Below are positions 32,260-39,810 of a stretch of 41,631 nucleotides of DNA, in pieces. How positions within the stretch are numbered: the first letter of the stretch is position 1; every line of letters starts with the position of its first letter. Source of the stretch: Sulfuritalea sp. (lineage in GTDB: Bacteria; Pseudomonadota; Gammaproteobacteria; Burkholderiales; Burkholderiaceae_C); NCBI GenBank assembly GCA_021737875.1, contig JAIPDD010000004.1, positions 1 through 41,631 on the forward strand, given 5' to 3'. Under the pieces are notes generated by a model. It was not told the DNA's origin. It did no database searches and worked only from the letters and a program-made list of their open reading frames with translations. Both the position numbers and the translations under genes were made by a program.

Positions 32260-32342
32260 GGTATTGCACCCGTTGTCGCGAGGCCCTTCGAGTAAAGTGC
32301 AAATTCTCAAATTACCGGACTTGCCTGAACGCAAGGTGCTGC

Positions 32343-33128
32343 TTGGCTGATCTTTCCGTCATCGAATGGGCGTATGTTTGCGTAGTGGTTTTTATCGGCG
32401 GGCTTGCGCGCGGATTTTCTGGGTTTGGGTTTTCTGCCTTGTGTGTCTCGGGGTTGTCCTTGCTGCTCTCACCTGCCCAAGTGATTCCACCGATTTTTAT
32501 CTTGGAAATTCTGGCCAGTCTGACCTTGTTGCGCCAAGCCCTCAAAGAGGCTGATTTTTCCTGGTTGAGTTGGTTGTTGTTGGGCAACGTGATTTGCATT
32601 CCTCTGGGAATTGCCATGCTTAATTTTGTTCCAGAGATCTATCTGCGCTTGCTCATTGGCATGGTGCTGGTGGTGCTGGTGGGCGTGCAACTTCGCGGGC
32701 TGCAATGGCATGGCAGTCCCACCCGTTTATTTCGCTTGCTCACGGGCTTGGTGGCTGGGCTGGTCAATGGCTTGACGGCGATGGGCGGCCTGGTCGTCGC
32801 GGCCATGATGAGCGCAACGCCTTTGCCCGCCATCGCCATGCGCGCCACCTTGGTCCTTCTTTTTTTCTTCGGCGACTTATACGCCTTGCTGTGCGCGGCG
32901 CTCATGCCCGTCAGCGCCGAAGTGGGCGCGCCCTTGCTTGGCTGGAGCGCGTTGACCATGGCCTTGTTCATGGCCGTTCCCATGGCCCTCGGAATGGCAG
33001 CCGGTCAGCGCTTTTTTACGCATACGACACCGCAACAGTTTCGTCGCCTGGTGTTGCGCCTGTTGATGCTGTTAGCCGTCATCACCGTTGGGCGCTCCCT
33101 CCTGCAACTGGTTGGTAGCGCCGTCTAA
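32343..33128 (+). CDS. tauE: TauE/SafE-family sulfite exporter
   Basis: The 261-aa protein has about eight membrane segments. The reading frame has no ATG at the N-terminus. The TTG at 32343 is preceded by AAGGTG at a 5-nt spacing and gives MADLSVIEWAYVCVVVFIGG, followed by the family block GLARGFSGFGFSALCVSGLS. The second half repeats the pattern (LLTGLVAGLVNGLTAMGGLV). TauE/SafE proteins export sulfite, sulfoacetate or related organosulfur anions. Next to xsc, export of excess sulfite is the obvious role (inference). It lies 83 nt after the CobT-like gene on the same strand. Confidence 0.85.
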   Translation: MADLSVIEWAYVCVVVFIGGLARGFSGFGFSALCVSGLSLLLSPAQVIPPIFILEILASLTLLRQALKEADFSWLSWLLLGNVICIPLGIAMLNFVPEIYLRLLIGMVLVVLVGVQLRGLQWHGSPTRLFRLLTGLVAGLVNGLTAMGGLVVAAMMSATPLPAIAMRATLVLLFFFGDLYALLCAALMPVSAEVGAPLLGWSALTMALFMAVPMALGMAAGQRFFTHTTPQQFRRLVLRLLMLLAVITVGRSLLQLVGSAV

Positions 33129-33143
33129 GGTGTGGGTTGCAGC

Positions 33144-33551
33144 TTAGAACAACAAGGACAGCGTAGGCGAGAAAATAGCGACTGTCAGGCCCAGTCCCAC
33201 CGACCACACAACGGTCCGCAATGCCGCAATATTGGCGAGGTACAAGGCGGTATAAACAATGCGCGCGCCAATAAAAGCCATGGCCAATTGATCGGTACGT
33301 GCTTGGTCTACACCGGCCATTTGCGCCGCGAGCACCGCAAATACAAACAAGGGCAGGGCTTCAAAACTATTGTTGTGTGCGGCGACTGCACGGGCGCGCC
33401 ACCCTTCTTGGGCCGCTGCAAATCCTCGGGGGTTGCTGTTGTCATAGCCACCTTCGCTGCGCTTTTTTCCCGCCATGCTGCCTTTGGCTAAGCCCATGGT
33501 TACAACGGGCATCAACGCTGCAATTAAAACGGTGGTGTTGGCGATAGTCAT
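33144..33551 (-). CDS. MAPEG-family membrane protein
   Basis: The start is fixed at the ATG at 33551 by an AGGAGG site 5 nt upstream, giving 135 aa. The protein has four membrane helices: MTIANTTVLIAALMPVVTMG, a central EALPLFVFAVLAAQMAG, MAFIGARIVYTALYLANI and a C-terminal VWSVGLGLTVAIFSPTLSLL. AHNNSFEALPLF is the MAPEG signature containing the glutathione-contacting Asn and Glu. MAPEG proteins are trimeric glutathione-dependent enzymes in eukaryotes. Bacterial members of this length mostly lack an assigned function. It is convergent with tauE and shows no clear link to sulfonate use. Confidence 0.85.
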   Translation of the reverse strand: MTIANTTVLIAALMPVVTMGLAKGSMAGKKRSEGGYDNSNPRGFAAAQEGWRARAVAAHNNSFEALPLFVFAVLAAQMAGVDQARTDQLAMAFIGARIVYTALYLANIAALRTVVWSVGLGLTVAIFSPTLSLLF

Positions 33552-33667
33552 AGAGCCTCCTGTGGTGTGTGAATCGTTGTGGATATTGCTTTCAAAATGT
33601 ACCACGGCCTGATTCGCTTGCATACGGCTTTGCGCTACCATCAGCCCACTTATTTTTGGGAGTTGGT

Positions 33668-34087
33668 GTGTTTATTTTCACTTTACGGCCGCGCTGTGTT
33701 GCCGCGATGGCACTGGTTTTGTTTTTGCCTTTTGCCGCTTGGGCCAAACCGCAGCTGCAATGTATTTTCGAAGTGAATTCTGAAATTCACCACCGGGTCT
33801 TTGCACTGGCGTCTGACCCTTACACGGTAGAAGGCGTTCCGATTGGCAATCGGTTTCGTTTCAAAGCCATTGTCTTGGGTGAAGGCGCGCACGTTGAGAG
33901 CGTCAACCTTTACGTCTACTACAACACCCGGCGCCAACCCATGGTTATGCAACACACCCAGTTTCTTCAACCGAAAGTTGTAAACGCTGCCGCCGAGGAC
34001 GCACTGACCGGCAGGGTCTCGGTGTACTCGCCCTTGCTCGGCAAAGAGTTGATGTACCGCTGCGCTTTGCAAGAGGTGTCTCAATGA
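33668..34087 (+). CDS. Secreted hypothetical protein coupled to a CapA-like gene
   Basis: I choose the GTG at 33668 because GGGAG lies 5 nt upstream and the product then starts with a good signal peptide (MFIFTLRPRCVAAMALVLFL, cleavage after AAWA at about residue 28), giving 139 aa. The mature part (KPQLQCIFEVNSEIHHRVFA) is predicted to be beta-rich, with VESVNLYVYYNTRRQPMVMQ, and keeps two cysteines near its ends (QLQCIF and MYRCALQ) that may form a disulfide. I do not recognise the family. Its stop overlaps the ATG of the CapA-like gene (ATGA), so both are likely exported together and may act as partners. Confidence 0.65.
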   Translation: MFIFTLRPRCVAAMALVLFLPFAAWAKPQLQCIFEVNSEIHHRVFALASDPYTVEGVPIGNRFRFKAIVLGEGAHVESVNLYVYYNTRRQPMVMQHTQFLQPKVVNAAAEDALTGRVSVYSPLLGKELMYRCALQEVSQ

Positions 34088-35031
34088 AGCGCTTTATCGT
34101 TTCAGGTCAGCAAGCGCTGTGTGCTTTGCTATTGGGCTTTTTTGCCACACACGCTTTAGCGCAAACAACTGCTGCAAGCTCCACTGTTTCTTTGGTGGTC
34201 GTGGGCGACATCATGCTCGAAGACGGCCCAAGCTTTGCCATGCGCAAAGGCAAAGACCCATTTGCAGGCTTCGCGCACTTTTTTAAAAACGCCGATATCC
34301 GCATTGGTAACTTGGAGTGCGTGGTCGCCACCATTGGCTCTCCTGAGGAAGACAAACCCAATGTGTTTCGCGTCTCGCCCAAAAGCCTGAAGTTTCTTAA
34401 GCGCCACTTTGATGCAGTCGGGCTGGCCAACAACCACTCTGGCGACTTTGGGCCCCAAGCCTTTGCACAAATGCTCGGACTGCTAGATAAAGAGGGCTTG
34501 GGCGTGTATGGCGGCGGCATGAATCTCGCCAAAGCCCACACGCCGTGGATTGTGGAGCGCAAAGGCTTGCGCGTTGCCATCTTGGGCTACGACGAGTTTC
34601 AACCCCGCACCTTTGAGGCCGATACCGACAAGCCCGGCGTGGCGTGGAGTGAAGACGCGCAAGTGGTGCGCGACATCCAAGCCGCCCGCAGCCGCTGGAA
34701 AGCCGACGTGGTCATTCCCATCATGCATTGGGGTTGGGAAGACCCGATTGCCAATGCGCGCCAACGACAATTGGCACACCTGATGATTGACGCAGGCGCC
34801 GACGCCGTGATCGGCGGCCACCCGCACCAAGTGCAAGACACCGAAACCTACCAAGGCAAACCGATTTTTTACAGCTTGGGCAACTTTGTGTTTGACGGTT
34901 TCAGCGACCCCATCAACAACACCGGCTGGGTCTTGCGAATGGAGCTCGACCGCAGCGGTGTTCGCAAAGTCGAAGTTCATGTCGCAAAAATTGGCCCCGG
35001 TGGAATCCCGCGGCCCGCTGGATTGCGATGA
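34084..35031 (+). CDS. CapA-family metallophosphatase-like exported protein
   Basis: The 315-aa protein has a signal peptide (MKRFIVSGQQALCALLLGFF, cleavage probably after THALA at residue 26). The CapA/YwtB fold follows, with VGDIMLEDGPSF, IGNLECVVATIG, GLANNHSGDFGPQAF, IPIMHWGWED and the metal-site IGGHPHQVQDTE, then FYSLGNFVFDGF. Named after the poly-gamma-glutamate capsule protein CapA, this family has a calcineurin-like phosphoesterase core. Many bacterial members are far from any capsule genes, as here, so a general periplasmic phosphoesterase or hydrolase role is safer. It overlaps the upstream secreted protein by 4 nt and is convergent with the SulP gene. Confidence 0.85.
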   Translation: MKRFIVSGQQALCALLLGFFATHALAQTTAASSTVSLVVVGDIMLEDGPSFAMRKGKDPFAGFAHFFKNADIRIGNLECVVATIGSPEEDKPNVFRVSPKSLKFLKRHFDAVGLANNHSGDFGPQAFAQMLGLLDKEGLGVYGGGMNLAKAHTPWIVERKGLRVAILGYDEFQPRTFEADTDKPGVAWSEDAQVVRDIQAARSRWKADVVIPIMHWGWEDPIANARQRQLAHLMIDAGADAVIGGHPHQVQDTETYQGKPIFYSLGNFVFDGFSDPINNTGWVLRMELDRSGVRKVEVHVAKIGPGGIPRPAGLR

Positions 35032-35037
35032 GTGCGC

Positions 35038-36786
35038 CTAAGGCGCAGTCTTGCAAGGCGTAAAAACCCGCGCCGTGCACTGTGCGCATGTGTCTTGGTT
35101 TAAACGCCGCTTGACGATAACCATGACATCGTCTCCCATGGCAAAGAAGTTGTCTGCGCCTATCGTTGCATAAGCACCGCTGCGCCGCAGCATGTCCATC
35201 GGCTCTTCTTTGACGTTAAAGAGGTAAAGCGCGCCACCGAGTGCGCGACGGCGCTGCGCTTCTTGGGCCAGCATGTGTGCGCCAGTGAGATCTACAAAAT
35301 TAATGCCCGAAGCAACCAGCAAGACATGTGTATGGTGCGGCTCGGTTTCATCGATGCCTTGCAAGGCTTCTTGAAGGTGGTTGGCCGCACCGAAAAAGAT
35401 CGAGCCATTGATGCGCACAATTTTGAGCTGCGGGCAATCTGCCAAACCGGTACTGTCACTAAAGGCAGGCGGCATTTGGCCAGGTACGGGTTTGACGTCA
35501 TCTAAGCTGGGTTGCGAGGTTCGCTTGAGGTACATCAGCAAAGACAAGCCCACGCCGATGTAAATCGCAAATTCCAATGGAATGCTTAAAGTTGCGATCA
35601 ACGTGGCAAACAAAATCGCAGCCTCCGAGCGGCTGGTGCGCACCACCTCACCAATGGCGTGAAAGTCAATCAAACCCCAGGCCACCACAAACAAAATACC
35701 TGCCATCGCAGCCACGGGCAAGTACTTTGCCAAGGGCGCTAAAAACAACATGATCAGCAGTAAAAAGCCAGCGGAATACACGGCAGCCAAAGGCGTTTTG
35801 GCACCCGCGGCTAAGTTCAGGCCGCTTCTGTTAAAGGAGCCGCTCGATGCATAGCCAGAGAAAAAACTACCCGCCAAATTCGACAAACCTTGGCCAATGA
35901 ACTCTTGGTTGCCATCAATGCGCTGCCCGCTTTTAAGGGCCATGGCGCGTGCGATGGACACGGCCTCGGTGAGCGCCAAAAGCGCGACTGCAAACGCAAT
36001 CGGTGCCAGTTGCTGCAAGGTGCTTGCGCTCAAGTCAGGCATCGACAAAGGCGGCAAACCAATCTGCAACGCGCCTATGCTGGTGATCTCCGTGAGCGCC
36101 TCACTCCATTGCGCGTTCAACCCAAAAGCCAACACGCTGCCACTGACCATGCCCACAATCATGTGCGGCACCTTGGGCCACCAGCGCTTGGCTGCAACAC
36201 AACTCACCACCGTCACCAAGGCAACGGCTGTAATAAACCCATTGATGTGCCCGGCTTGTTCAACCACGCTTTGTAAAACTTGGGCCACAGAAGCGCCACG
36301 GGGAATGGCGATGCCAAAAAAATTCTTCACCTGGCTGGCGGCAATCAATACCGCAGCGCCCGCCGTAAAACCCACCACGACCGTGTGCGAAACAAAATTG
36401 ACCAAGGATCCAAAGCGCAGCACCCCGAGCAGCAACTGAAACACGCCGACTAAAAAAGTCAGCGACAGCACCAGCTGCACATACGCTGCGCTGCCGGCCT
36501 CTGCCAAGGGACTCATGGTGGCAAAAACCACAATCGAAATAGCGGTCGTCGGGCCTGATACCAAATGCCATGACGAGCCCCACAAGGCAGCAACCACCGC
36601 AGGCAACATGGCGGCATACAAACCATACTCCGGCGGCATTCCGGCAATCGTGGCAAAGGCCACGCCTTGCGGCACCAAGATCAATCCACCGGTCAGTCCC
36701 GCAATGAGGTCCGCCCGTGAGGTCGTGCGGTTCACGCGCGGCCACCAACGCAAGAGGGGCAACCACGCGGTCCAATCGAATTTCAT
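35038..36786 (-). CDS. SulP-family anion transporter with STAS domain
   Basis: The start is the ATG at 36786 (MKFDWTAWLPLLRWWPRVNR), with AGGAG 9 nt upstream, giving 582 aa. The membrane domain has the SulP entry motif LIAGLTGGLILVPQGVAFAT, then GMPPEYGLYAAMLP and GLSNLAGSFFSGYASSGSFN. About 10-12 helices are followed by a STAS domain from about residue 435 (KIVRINGSIFFGAANHLQEA, then GINFVDLTGAHMLAQEAQRR). SulP proteins move sulfate, bicarbonate or other anions. The divergent tauABC operon and nearby sulfite-oxidising genes make sulfate a plausible substrate, but the sequence alone does not separate it from bicarbonate or a dicarboxylate. Confidence 0.88.
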   Translation of the reverse strand: MKFDWTAWLPLLRWWPRVNRTTSRADLIAGLTGGLILVPQGVAFATIAGMPPEYGLYAAMLPAVVAALWGSSWHLVSGPTTAISIVVFATMSPLAEAGSAAYVQLVLSLTFLVGVFQLLLGVLRFGSLVNFVSHTVVVGFTAGAAVLIAASQVKNFFGIAIPRGASVAQVLQSVVEQAGHINGFITAVALVTVVSCVAAKRWWPKVPHMIVGMVSGSVLAFGLNAQWSEALTEITSIGALQIGLPPLSMPDLSASTLQQLAPIAFAVALLALTEAVSIARAMALKSGQRIDGNQEFIGQGLSNLAGSFFSGYASSGSFNRSGLNLAAGAKTPLAAVYSAGFLLLIMLFLAPLAKYLPVAAMAGILFVVAWGLIDFHAIGEVVRTSRSEAAILFATLIATLSIPLEFAIYIGVGLSLLMYLKRTSQPSLDDVKPVPGQMPPAFSDSTGLADCPQLKIVRINGSIFFGAANHLQEALQGIDETEPHHTHVLLVASGINFVDLTGAHMLAQEAQRRRALGGALYLFNVKEEPMDMLRRSGAYATIGADNFFAMGDDVMVIVKRRLNQDTCAQCTARVFTPCKTAP

Positions 36787-37089
36787 GCTCAAATTTCTCC
36801 TAGGGATAAACCCGTAACCACATGGTGTTGCAAGGACACAGAATGCCATTGTTTTTTAACGGCATCGTGGGCAGATCACCAATGAAAAATGCACCAAATT
36901 GCGCCATGGCTTGGCACCAGTCCAGTGCAGTTTACGCGGGTTAACTGGCACTATAAAGGCATTCAACTGGCTCTACTCCCAAACCATGTCCGCGTACAAA
37001 CTTATAAGCTCATGCGGTAATGTTGTGTGAGCAGGCGTAGCATGAGTCCCCGTACATCGATACGCTTATTTTTTAACTGAAGGACCCTT
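36787..37089. promoter_or_regulatory. Divergent control region between sulP and tauA
   Basis: This 303-nt region has no credible gene. It holds the palindrome GCCATGGC at 36903-36910, a CTGGAC hexamer on the minus strand at 36920-36925, and a direct-repeat pair at 36943-36975 (listed separately). GCGTA/TACGC at 37035-37065 form a weak 5-bp stem followed by a T-rich run in the presumed tauA leader. GAAGGA lies 6 nt before the tauA ATG. No guanidine-riboswitch signature was recognised. Promoter boxes are not clear enough to call. Confidence 0.5.
36943..36975. promoter_or_regulatory. Direct repeat AACTGGCNCTA x2, 22 bp apart (candidate TauR/MocR operator)
   Basis: AACTGGCACTA (36943-36953) and AACTGGCTCTA (36965-36975) match at 10 of 11 positions and repeat every 22 bp, about two helical turns. 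MocR-type regulators such as TauR and GabR bind direct repeats of CTGG-containing motifs. The MocR gene at the right edge of the window is the natural candidate protein. Confidence 0.5.
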
Positions 37090-38109
37090 ATGAAAAAATC
37101 TGTGCTCCCCGTTCTTTCGAAGACTCTGGCCGGCTTGCTCGTGGCTGTGGGTATGGTCTCCGCTTTTGCGCAAGCAAAAAAGGAAGTGACCTTTGGCCAC
37201 CAAGACATGCAATTGCCTTGGCGCATCTTGATGGATTCTGAGCTTGAAAAAGCCACCGGTTACAAAATTAACTACCGCATGTTTGGCGGCGGCGGTGAAG
37301 TGATCAAGGCCATGAGCTCTGGTGACGTGCAAATTGGCGAAATTGGCTCCAGCCCCTTGGCGACAGCAACCAGCCAAGGCCAAGACCTGCGCTTGGTGTA
37401 CATCATGGATGACATCGCAGCTTCTGACCAATTGATTTCGCGAAACGGCGCTAGCGTTAACAGCTGGAAAGACTTGGTCGGTAAGAAAGTGGGAACGCCT
37501 TTCGCTTCCACCGCACATTACTCTCTTATGGTGGGTATGCGCCTTGAAGGTGTCGATGCCAAGAGCGTTAACGTGATGAACCTGACACCCCCCGCGATTG
37601 CAGCGGCTTGGGAGCGTGGTGACATTGATGCGGCATTCATTTGGGACCCCGTTTTGTCCAAAATCAAGCGCAACGGCAAGAAACTTGCCGACTCCGGCGA
37701 CATGGGCAAAAAAGGCTACCCCACCTTTGACGGCCTGGTTGTCGACGCGAAATGGGCGGCACAAAACCGTGACTTCATTGTTGCAGCCATCAAAGCCATT
37801 AGCAAAGCAGACGCCGACTACCGTGCCAATGCAGCGAAATGGACTGTGGGTTCTCCTCAGTTGAAGGCCATTGCGAAATGGACCAAAGCGGACGAGAAAG
37901 ACATTCCAGATGCTATGAAGGCGTTTGCCTTGCCAACACCGGCAGAGCAACTCTCTAACGCATGGTTGGGCGGCGGAGCTGCCGGCGGAGCTGCCAAAAC
38001 CTTGGAAAACAGCGCCAAGTTGTGGAAAGAAATTGGCCGTATCACGGACGTCAAGTCTGACTACGGCGTTTTCATTGACACCAGCTACTTGCGCGATGCC
38101 ATGAAGTAA
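37090..38109 (+). CDS. tauA: Taurine-type ABC transporter substrate-binding protein
   Basis: The 339-aa periplasmic protein has a Sec signal peptide (MKKSVLPVLSKTLAGLLVAV, cleavage near AFAQA at residue 30). The mature chain shows strong TauA features: VIKAMSSGDVQIGEIGSSPL, TPFASTAHYSLMVGMRLEGV and NLTPPAIAAAWERGDIDAAF. It would bind taurine or a similar aliphatic sulfonate or amine and deliver it to TauC. Because a ureohydrolase sits at the end of the operon, the ligand could also be a guanidino analogue. GAAGGA precedes the ATG at 6 nt. A strong terminator follows the gene and would make TauA more abundant than TauBC. Confidence 0.92.
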   Translation: MKKSVLPVLSKTLAGLLVAVGMVSAFAQAKKEVTFGHQDMQLPWRILMDSELEKATGYKINYRMFGGGGEVIKAMSSGDVQIGEIGSSPLATATSQGQDLRLVYIMDDIAASDQLISRNGASVNSWKDLVGKKVGTPFASTAHYSLMVGMRLEGVDAKSVNVMNLTPPAIAAAWERGDIDAAFIWDPVLSKIKRNGKKLADSGDMGKKGYPTFDGLVVDAKWAAQNRDFIVAAIKAISKADADYRANAAKWTVGSPQLKAIAKWTKADEKDIPDAMKAFALPTPAEQLSNAWLGGGAAGGAAKTLENSAKLWKEIGRITDVKSDYGVFIDTSYLRDAMK

Positions 38110-38136
38110 TTGGGTAACTGGTTACCGAGACCCAAC

Positions 38137-38170
38137 AAGGGGCGACTACGCATTAGTTCGCCCCTTTTTT
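38137..38170 (+). terminator. Intrinsic terminator inside the tau operon
   Basis: AAGGGGCGACTA and TAG-T-TCGCCCCTT form a 12-bp stem with one bulged T and a 5-nt loop, followed by TTTTTT. It stands between tauA and tauB with no new obvious promoter. Partial readthrough is the likely mode for tauBC and the ureohydrolase. A GGTAAC-TG-GTTACC palindrome at 38113-38126 lies just upstream. Confidence 0.8.
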
Positions 38171-38195
38171 ATTTGACTCTTTTTTTGACATAGAC

Positions 38196-38984
38196 ATGCC
38201 TACATTGAACATCAAGGACTTGACCTTAAATTACGCCATCAAAGGCGGAACTTTACAAGCGCTCGCTCCTGTCAACATGACCATGCACGACGGAGACTTT
38301 GTCGTTGCCCTGGGTGCATCGGGTTGCGGTAAAACCACGCTGCTCAATTGCATTGCCGGTTTTTTACCCCCCTCTTCGGGTGAAATATTGCTGGATGGCC
38401 AGCCCGTCGTAGGCCCTGGCGCAGACCGCGGCGTGGTCTTTCAAAAGCACGCCCTGATGCCTTGGCTCAATGTGCTTGACAACGTCGCCCTGGGTTTGCG
38501 CTTGAGCGGCGTCAACAGCGCAGCTCGCAACCGTATCGCCATGGAAAAACTCGGCCTCGTCGGCTTAGAAGCCTATGCCGAACGCGCGGTGTACGAACTC
38601 TCTGGCGGTATGCAACAGCGCGTAGGTATTGCCCGCGCTTTGGCAAGTGACCCCGCCGTGTTGTTAATGGACGAACCCATGGGCGCGTTGGATGCGTTTA
38701 CCCGTGAAACGGTTCAAGAAATTTTGCTGCGCGCTTGGGCGCAGTCCAACAAAATGGTGTTCTTTATTACCCACTCGGTAGAAGAAGCCTTGTTCTTGGC
38801 CACCCGCTTGATTGTGATGAGCCCCAGCCCCGGTCGCATCACCCACACCTATGACAACGTTCCGTTCTCGCGTGAGTTTTTATCCCACGGCGATGCGCGC
38901 AAAGTAAAGTCAGAACCCGAATTCATCCGCATGCGCGAAGAAGTCCTTGCCATCATTCACAACCGGGAGGCCGTCCATGTCTGA
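38196..38984 (+). CDS. tauB: Taurine-type ABC transporter ATP-binding protein
   Basis: The 262-aa nucleotide-binding subunit has Walker [12 protein letters not shown] (about residues 42-52), signature [15 protein letters not shown], Walker [13 protein letters not shown] and the switch histidine in [11 protein letters not shown]. The block [16 protein letters not shown] in the Q-loop region is typical of the nitrate/sulfonate/taurine importer family. It hydrolyses ATP on the cytoplasmic side of the TauC dimer. The ATG at 38196 has no strong ribosome-binding site and lies 26 nt after the T-tract of the intra-operon terminator, so its expression may be low. Its last 8 nt overlap tauC. Confidence 0.92.
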   Translation: MPTLNIKDLTLNYAIKGGTLQALAPVNMTMHDGDFVVALGASGCGKTTLLNCIAGFLPPSSGEILLDGQPVVGPGADRGVVFQKHALMPWLNVLDNVALGLRLSGVNSAARNRIAMEKLGLVGLEAYAERAVYELSGGMQQRVGIARALASDPAVLLMDEPMGALDAFTRETVQEILLRAWAQSNKMVFFITHSVEEALFLATRLIVMSPSPGRITHTYDNVPFSREFLSHGDARKVKSEPEFIRMREEVLAIIHNREAVHV

Positions 38985-39810
38985 TGCCCGCACCACCACA
39001 AACCCATCCGCTCCACTGAAGACCAGTGCCTTCAAGGTGCCTGGTGAAGGCTCCAGCCTCTACATCAGCCTCACAACCATCGGCATCATGGCGGTGCTTT
39101 GGTATATCGCTACCAACTACGGCTGGATCAAACCGATCTTCTTGCCTTCGCCACAAGCGACCTACCAGCAGTTTTACGAGTACCTTACTGGTATTGCCAA
39201 TGACAAGCCGCTGTGGGAGCATTTCGCGGCCAGTATGCTGCGCGTTTTCTCGGCCTTTGCTTTGGGCTGCGTAACGGCGATTCCTATTGGTATTGCCATG
39301 GGGATGTCGCGGGTTTGGAAAGGGATTTTTGACCCCCCCATTGAGTTGCTGCGCCCACTACCCCCCTTGGCCTATTTGCCACTCATCATCATTTGGTTTG
39401 GCATTGGTGAAGTTCCCAAAGTCTTGCTCATTTTCTTGAGCTGCTTTGCGCCTTTGGCCATGGCCGCGCGTTCCGGTATGCGCAGCGCCTCACAAGAACA
39501 GATGAACGCGGCGTACTCCATGGGCGCGTCTTACAGCCAAGTGATCCGCCACGTTGTTTTACCCGCCGCCATGCCTGAGATTTTGGTGGGTATGCGCGTG
39601 TCCATTGGCTTTGGTTGGAGCACCTTGGTGGCCGCTGAAATGGTGGCTGCGAACGTGGGCTTGGGCCAAATGGTCTTGAACGCGTCGAACTTTTTACGCA
39701 CCGACATTGTGGTGATGGGCATCATTGTGATTGGCTCCGTGGCGTATTTGTTTGATTTATTGATGCGCTGGGTTGAGGACAAAGTGGTGCCCTGGAGAGG
39801 CAAAGTCTGA
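38977..39810 (+). CDS. tauC: Taurine-type ABC transporter permease
   Basis: The ATG at 38977 has GGGAGG 7 nt upstream and lies inside the end of tauB, giving a 277-aa protein ([20 protein letters not shown]). It has six membrane segments, beginning [17 protein letters not shown], and the permease EAA loop near [20 protein letters not shown], followed by [20 protein letters not shown]. It forms the inner-membrane channel of the importer with TauB. Its stop shares a base with the ureohydrolase start (TGATG), so the enzyme is made in step with the transporter. Confidence 0.91.
   Translation: MSDARTTTNPSAPLKTSAFKVPGEGSSLYISLTTIGIMAVLWYIATNYGWIKPIFLPSPQATYQQFYEYLTGIANDKPLWEHFAASMLRVFSAFALGCVTAIPIGIAMGMSRVWKGIFDPPIELLRPLPPLAYLPLIIIWFGIGEVPKVLLIFLSCFAPLAMAARSGMRSASQEQMNAAYSMGASYSQVIRHVVLPAAMPEILVGMRVSIGFGWSTLVAAEMVAANVGLGQMVLNASNFLRTDIVVMGIIVIGSVAYLFDLLMRWVEDKVVPWRGKV

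Noticed and set aside
36787-37089. Guanidine riboswitch (types I-III) upstream of the tauA-ureohydrolase operon
   Set aside because: I looked for ACGR-loop stem pairs and the conserved type I and III core segments and found none. The ATGCC-N13-GGCAT stem at 36843-36865 does not have the required loop. A covariance-model search would be decisive.
37066-37950. Long open frame on the minus strand opposite tauA, about 294 codons
   Set aside because: It is antisense to a gene with clear TauA motifs and a signal peptide. It has no recognisable domain or ribosome-binding site and arises from GC-biased codon use.
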